A stretch of 48,058 nucleotides of DNA from Anaerolineae bacterium (GTDB lineage: Bacteria; Chloroflexota; Anaerolineae; Aggregatilineales; Aggregatilineaceae), in contig JAFGJA010000322.1 of NCBI GenBank assembly GCA_016929355.1, positions 1 to 48,058 of the forward strand, written 5' to 3'. Shown here in pieces: positions 46,301-48,058 of this stretch. The position numbers and the translations under genes are program-made. Position 1 is the stretch's first letter. Each line of letters begins with the position of its first letter. The notes beneath the pieces were generated by a model. That model was given only the letters and a program-made list of their open reading frames with translations. It had not been told where the DNA came from and searched no databases.

Positions 46301-47677
46301 CAGATTATCGTTATGCAACTGCCCATCAATTTGATCGAGTTTATCCTGAACCTCGCGCAGGGCGGTATGCATGTCATCTATCAAGCGCAGATGCGAGTCA
46401 ATCCGAAGCTCCCTTTGCATCGGTTGGAACGTATCCAGAATAATTTTGGTGCGATGCATAGCCTCTTCTGGATTTTGCTGCTGAATCAATCCTTCTAGCT
46501 GGGCGCTATCTTCTTCCAACAGTAAGTTGGCGGTGGTTTCCAGCGCACTCCGCACGTTATCAACTTTATCTGAATAATGTGCCCCTTCGTAAGCACGCAG
46601 GGCATCCTCGTAATAACGCCAAGCCTGCACAATATCACGATCCAACACATTGGTCGCTGCCTCGGCATGTCGTTCTGCCTCATTCAGTTTTTCCAATGCC
46701 TGATCGATGAGATCACCTAAATTTTCAATCTGGCGTATCCGGTCTGAAGAGAGCCAATCGTTACCAAGCAGTTCTGCTAATGAAACAGGTCGAAGCTCTA
46801 TCGCACCTAATGCGCCAGCCTCCAGGCCAGGGTCTTCAGGCTCTTCGAATTTGCGATACTCATTTAATGTCTCCAGTGCGGCACGTGGCTTGTAGTTATC
46901 CAGATGACGGCGGGCTGTATCAATGTAATCCACCACACGCCCATCAATAAACCCGCGAGCCTGCGCGGCGGCGTGCTCACGAGCTTGTGCTTTGGGGTGA
47001 CGTGTGCCAATATTGCCGCGCCCGTCCACCACTGGCACGAGTTCCCCATCAGGAACCGAATCAATAAAGACCAGGGTTTTGACATACTGCCCCAATAATG
47101 CCCCAGATGTCAGCGCTTCAGTTTCTATCGTGGCGCGTTCACGGCGAGCACGTGCCTGCTGTGCCAATTCCTGTAATCGGGTGTTCCCCTCGTGATCGGC
47201 AGAGGCATCACGCGCAATTTCATACGCCCGATCATAAAGTTCTTTTAATACGCTCGCGGTGGCGCTGCTTTCGCTCTCGCGTTGCGCGCGCTCCCACAGA
47301 TCATTAACCTCATTGTAGATAGTGAGATAATCCAGATATTTGGCTTGTTCAGCACGCAGCGCACGCACGCGCCGAATATAGCTTTCCAGTTCGGCATCAG
47401 AGTCGCTAATGACCGCGCGCTGCCAGAGCGCAATCCATTCATCAACGACATGATCACGGTCAAAATCCACCAGATCGCGGGCCATCTCTACATCGAGTTC
47501 AGCCTGTGCTTGATCGATAGCGGCGCGAGCCTGGTGGCGTATAGTTTTGCGTACTTCACCGAGATCGGTAGTTAGTTCAAGATCGGCTTCGTGTTCCTGT
47601 GTATAACGATAAGCATCCCCATACCGACCTAGATTGCGCAAACGCTCTACTTCATTAAAATACTGGTCAATTGCCAC
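43394..47677 (-). CDS. Very long alpha-helical protein (1427 aa)
   Basis: Family not recognised. The start is GTG (47675-47677) with AGGGTGAAG about ten bases upstream. The product is cytosolic, highly charged (Glu, Arg, Asp, Leu, Ala) and helical from end to end. Repeated helix pairs, for example around residues 1-40 (LRNLGRYGDAYRYTQEHEA), resemble degenerate TPR or spectrin-like units. No signal peptide, membrane segment, P-loop or catalytic motif is visible. It is the first gene of the minus-strand operon, closely followed by the metallophosphoesterase. Size and shape suit a scaffold or filament cross-linker for the tubulin-like proteins. This is inferred from composition and context only. 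Confidence 0.8.
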   Translation of the reverse strand: MAIDQYFNEVERLRNLGRYGDAYRYTQEHEADLELTTDLGEVRKTIRHQARAAIDQAQAELDVEMARDLVDFDRDHVVDEWIALWQRAVISDSDAELESYIRRVRALRAEQAKYLDYLTIYNEVNDLWERAQRESESSATASVLKELYDRAYEIARDASADHEGNTRLQELAQQARARRERATIETEALTSGALLGQYVKTLVFIDSVPDGELVPVVDGRGNIGTRHPKAQAREHAAAQARGFIDGRVVDYIDTARRHLDNYKPRAALETLNEYRKFEEPEDPGLEAGALGAIELRPVSLAELLGNDWLSSDRIRQIENLGDLIDQALEKLNEAERHAEAATNVLDRDIVQAWRYYEDALRAYEGAHYSDKVDNVRSALETTANLLLEEDSAQLEGLIQQQNPEEAMHRTKIILDTFQPMQRELRIDSHLRLIDDMHTALREVQDKLDQIDGQLHNDNLDAAARIMRALENDFHLRQYYEVHPLYERLKGEVTLRLNAEAELERLREYLGNPRRDRVQRALDAARTASERDTAFTQEFDDLALNLDAHLLFLDLDRLLASEGYDEVIAQLEHTITGDGLQNDLRNKLIDRLEDIRHRSRELDRDRDTLTRGQQLLAEGRPGEAYRQLQSIKNFVNLTERRTRDRFLEDARVQWVQQILGRFNNLKIDTEFDRAEFQEALTDLGDLDPDQAQRVRRRYRLYEGAQLARDHANAKHLDAAIEQWQTLLESHPSWEDVAYIRKQIAAVKKQQKEMQIDRLLEPGERGLNADAVSEWISELIEIARELAEDATDTADPIDHTQYLVWRIRVMLTHAQYTPDLKTRRELLHDVSDIARALENQIRTAEKDKLAPNQRHVIDHAKEYIQVALAGPAIGDSMREVEERLQVAVELALFQQAYDRWDEAFAPCRETLPALQRWFDERVHQVQADLREALQRLGGNDPDNYVGLTPDTLPLYAKLLVLDEDDPAGVWMLRQLTQLSGVIVEDVDRLYARAFSPEGISVGQARKALENKRVAVVNYLNYVRLIRDLVELFHGLDALREHGTLLIRTCAEQIPALDELRGKLQHFLNAGESFENFVRNYEPRDDGNNNWHDFEREYRQAWENFLAEVRAIEDDLDQHPWVEDDLKSRFDKRFSELRDLVNLLTGVQDDMRAERFVEAAQKAKTVEETRIYKNMFKEMMLYREVRVRDVWTDSDVMGWDAILQLISMRLRQFEIIVDWSQQFGAPNIVQPEELLNQTAQPDPAVIVWPQIKQRAVIEQEKGNFVLAQQLVEGALYGFDDPTYADKIGLQKALEAVSTPPVAEDNALADYALAQKRAGSRRGRNILEWMERHRYQRYNQYVEEVHHELARINTVEADWDRRRVEFNGLLTAMDEVLTVRMNRRKRRQRLTPLVQEADQMLVGLRRLCPQNPQVTNLENHPVLLEARRASR

Positions 47678-47723
47678 GAGGCTTCACCCTTCCCATTAAA
47701 CGCCTTGACCTAAATAATAAAGT

Positions 47724-47753
47724 ATTATATCCCTGAATAAGCTCCAATATGAA
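47724..47753 (-). promoter_or_regulatory. Probable promoter of the 14-gene minus-strand operon
   Basis: On the minus strand TTCATA (47748-47753, 4 of 6 to the -35 consensus) and an exact TATAAT (47724-47729) are separated by 18 bases. Transcription would start near 47717, about 40 bases before the GTG start of the 1427-aa gene. All downstream gaps are short apart from the 110 bases before the fusion gene, so this may drive the whole 35-kb set. Confidence 0.55.
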
Positions 47754-47805
47754 ATGATTTTGCTCCCAATATTACTGTATATTTATCAAACGTATCAGGC
47801 CTAAA

Positions 47806-47835
47806 AGTTAGGGGCACAGGGGGTGATCCCCAACT
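47806..47835. repeat. Imperfect inverted repeat
   Basis: AGTTAGGGG (47806-47814) and CCCCAACT (47828-47835) can pair with one bulged A around a 13-base loop. It may be part of the end of the IS630-family element or a terminator between the element and the operon promoter. No T-run follows. Confidence 0.35.
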
Positions 47836-48001
47836 AAAGTGTGTTTAAGGCTCAAAAAGGTCCTAAACCTTGACAAACAAGCCCCTGAGACGACAATGGT
47901 CCAGGCGTTTGGGATCATGAGTAGATGGTACGGATCGAGCAACGAATTATTGCGCTACTGGGGCCTTATGCTAGTACAACTTGGCGAAAAATCATCATCA
48001 G

Positions 48002-48058
48002 TTAAGCCTGAAGTGGGCGTCCGGTATAGGTCCATTTGAAAGGCTTAGCCATTGTGCG
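48002..48058 (-). CDS. IS630-family transposase, C-terminal fragment (cut by window edge)
   Basis: The minus strand reads RTMAKPFKWTYTGRPLQA and then TAA (48002-48004). The block TMAKPFKWTYTGRPL is the very characteristic C-terminal end of IS630-family (Tc1/mariner-like) transposases. Only 18 residues are inside the window, so completeness and the DDE/D catalytic residues cannot be judged. With the transposase end at the left edge, it shows that insertion elements bound both sides of the VWA/tubulin-like locus. They are of different families. Confidence 0.75.
   Translation of the reverse strand, partial: RTMAKPFKWTYTGRPLQA

Larger units (their letters stand above)
47678..48001. other. Intergenic region right of the minus-strand operon
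   Basis: These 324 bases contain the minus-strand operon promoter (listed separately), an inverted repeat at 47806-47835, and the end of an IS630-family element whose exact border I cannot fix. A 66-codon plus-strand frame at 47839-48039 is antisense to the transposase end and has no recognisable content. Confidence 0.5.

Noticed and set aside
47839..48039. A 66-codon plus-strand frame at the right end
   Set aside because: It is antisense to the IS630-type transposase end, which has a clear family signature.
1..48058. CRISPR array, tRNA or rRNA genes
   Set aside because: No regularly spaced direct repeats and no recognisable tRNA or rRNA segments were seen on either strand.

Overview
The window looks like a piece of a Chloroflexota genome, probably Anaerolineae-like. 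The indications are a G+C content near one half by eye, secreted and membrane proteins with long Thr-Pro linkers, frequent GTG/TTG starts, and a dense set of von Willebrand A (VWA) and tubulin/FtsZ-like genes. No rRNA or other taxonomic marker is present, so the assignment is an inference.

Layout. Positions 1-195 hold the 3' end of a transposase gene, and 196-748 are a mostly non-coding, partly AT-rich stretch. Positions 749-12996 are a six-gene plus-strand operon: zinc-ribbon membrane protein, secreted/membrane protein with a Thr-Pro linker, VWA membrane protein, intact tubulin-like protein, degenerate membrane-anchored tubulin-like protein, and a distinct P-loop GTPase. It meets, with a 34-base tail-to-tail overlap, a 14-gene minus-strand operon running from 47677 down to 12963. 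In transcription order that operon encodes: a 1427-aa helical protein, a metallophosphoesterase, VWA protein, degenerate tubulin-like protein, protein kinase-like protein, coiled-coil protein, SH3b membrane protein, lipoprotein, VWA protein, intact tubulin-like protein, a VWA/beta-propeller/tubulin-like fusion, a disordered acidic protein, VWA protein and a CAP-domain protein. Each operon is preceded by an exact TATAAT hexamer. Positions 47678-48001 are non-coding, and 48002-48058 is the C-terminus of an IS630-family transposase.

How the parts fit. There are five VWA proteins and five tubulin-like domains. Three VWA genes are immediately followed by a tubulin-like gene, and a fourth VWA is fused to one in a single 1850-aa polypeptide. 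The predicted topology puts the VWA part outside the membrane and the tubulin-like part inside. Only two tubulin-like proteins (5804-9076 and 23488-27231) keep both glycine-rich GTP loops; the other three have lost them but keep the flanking fold motifs. The dedicated GTPase, kinase-like protein and metallophosphoesterase look like regulators. The lipoprotein, SH3b protein, CAP protein and propeller look like extracytoplasmic parts.

The closest described idea I know is the predicted membrane-remodelling system of FtsZ-like protein + VWA protein + distinct GTPase + OmpA-family proteins proposed by Makarova and Koonin (Biology Direct, 2010). This locus appears to be a strongly expanded version of it with many extra, apparently undescribed components. 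No OmpA-like gene is present here.
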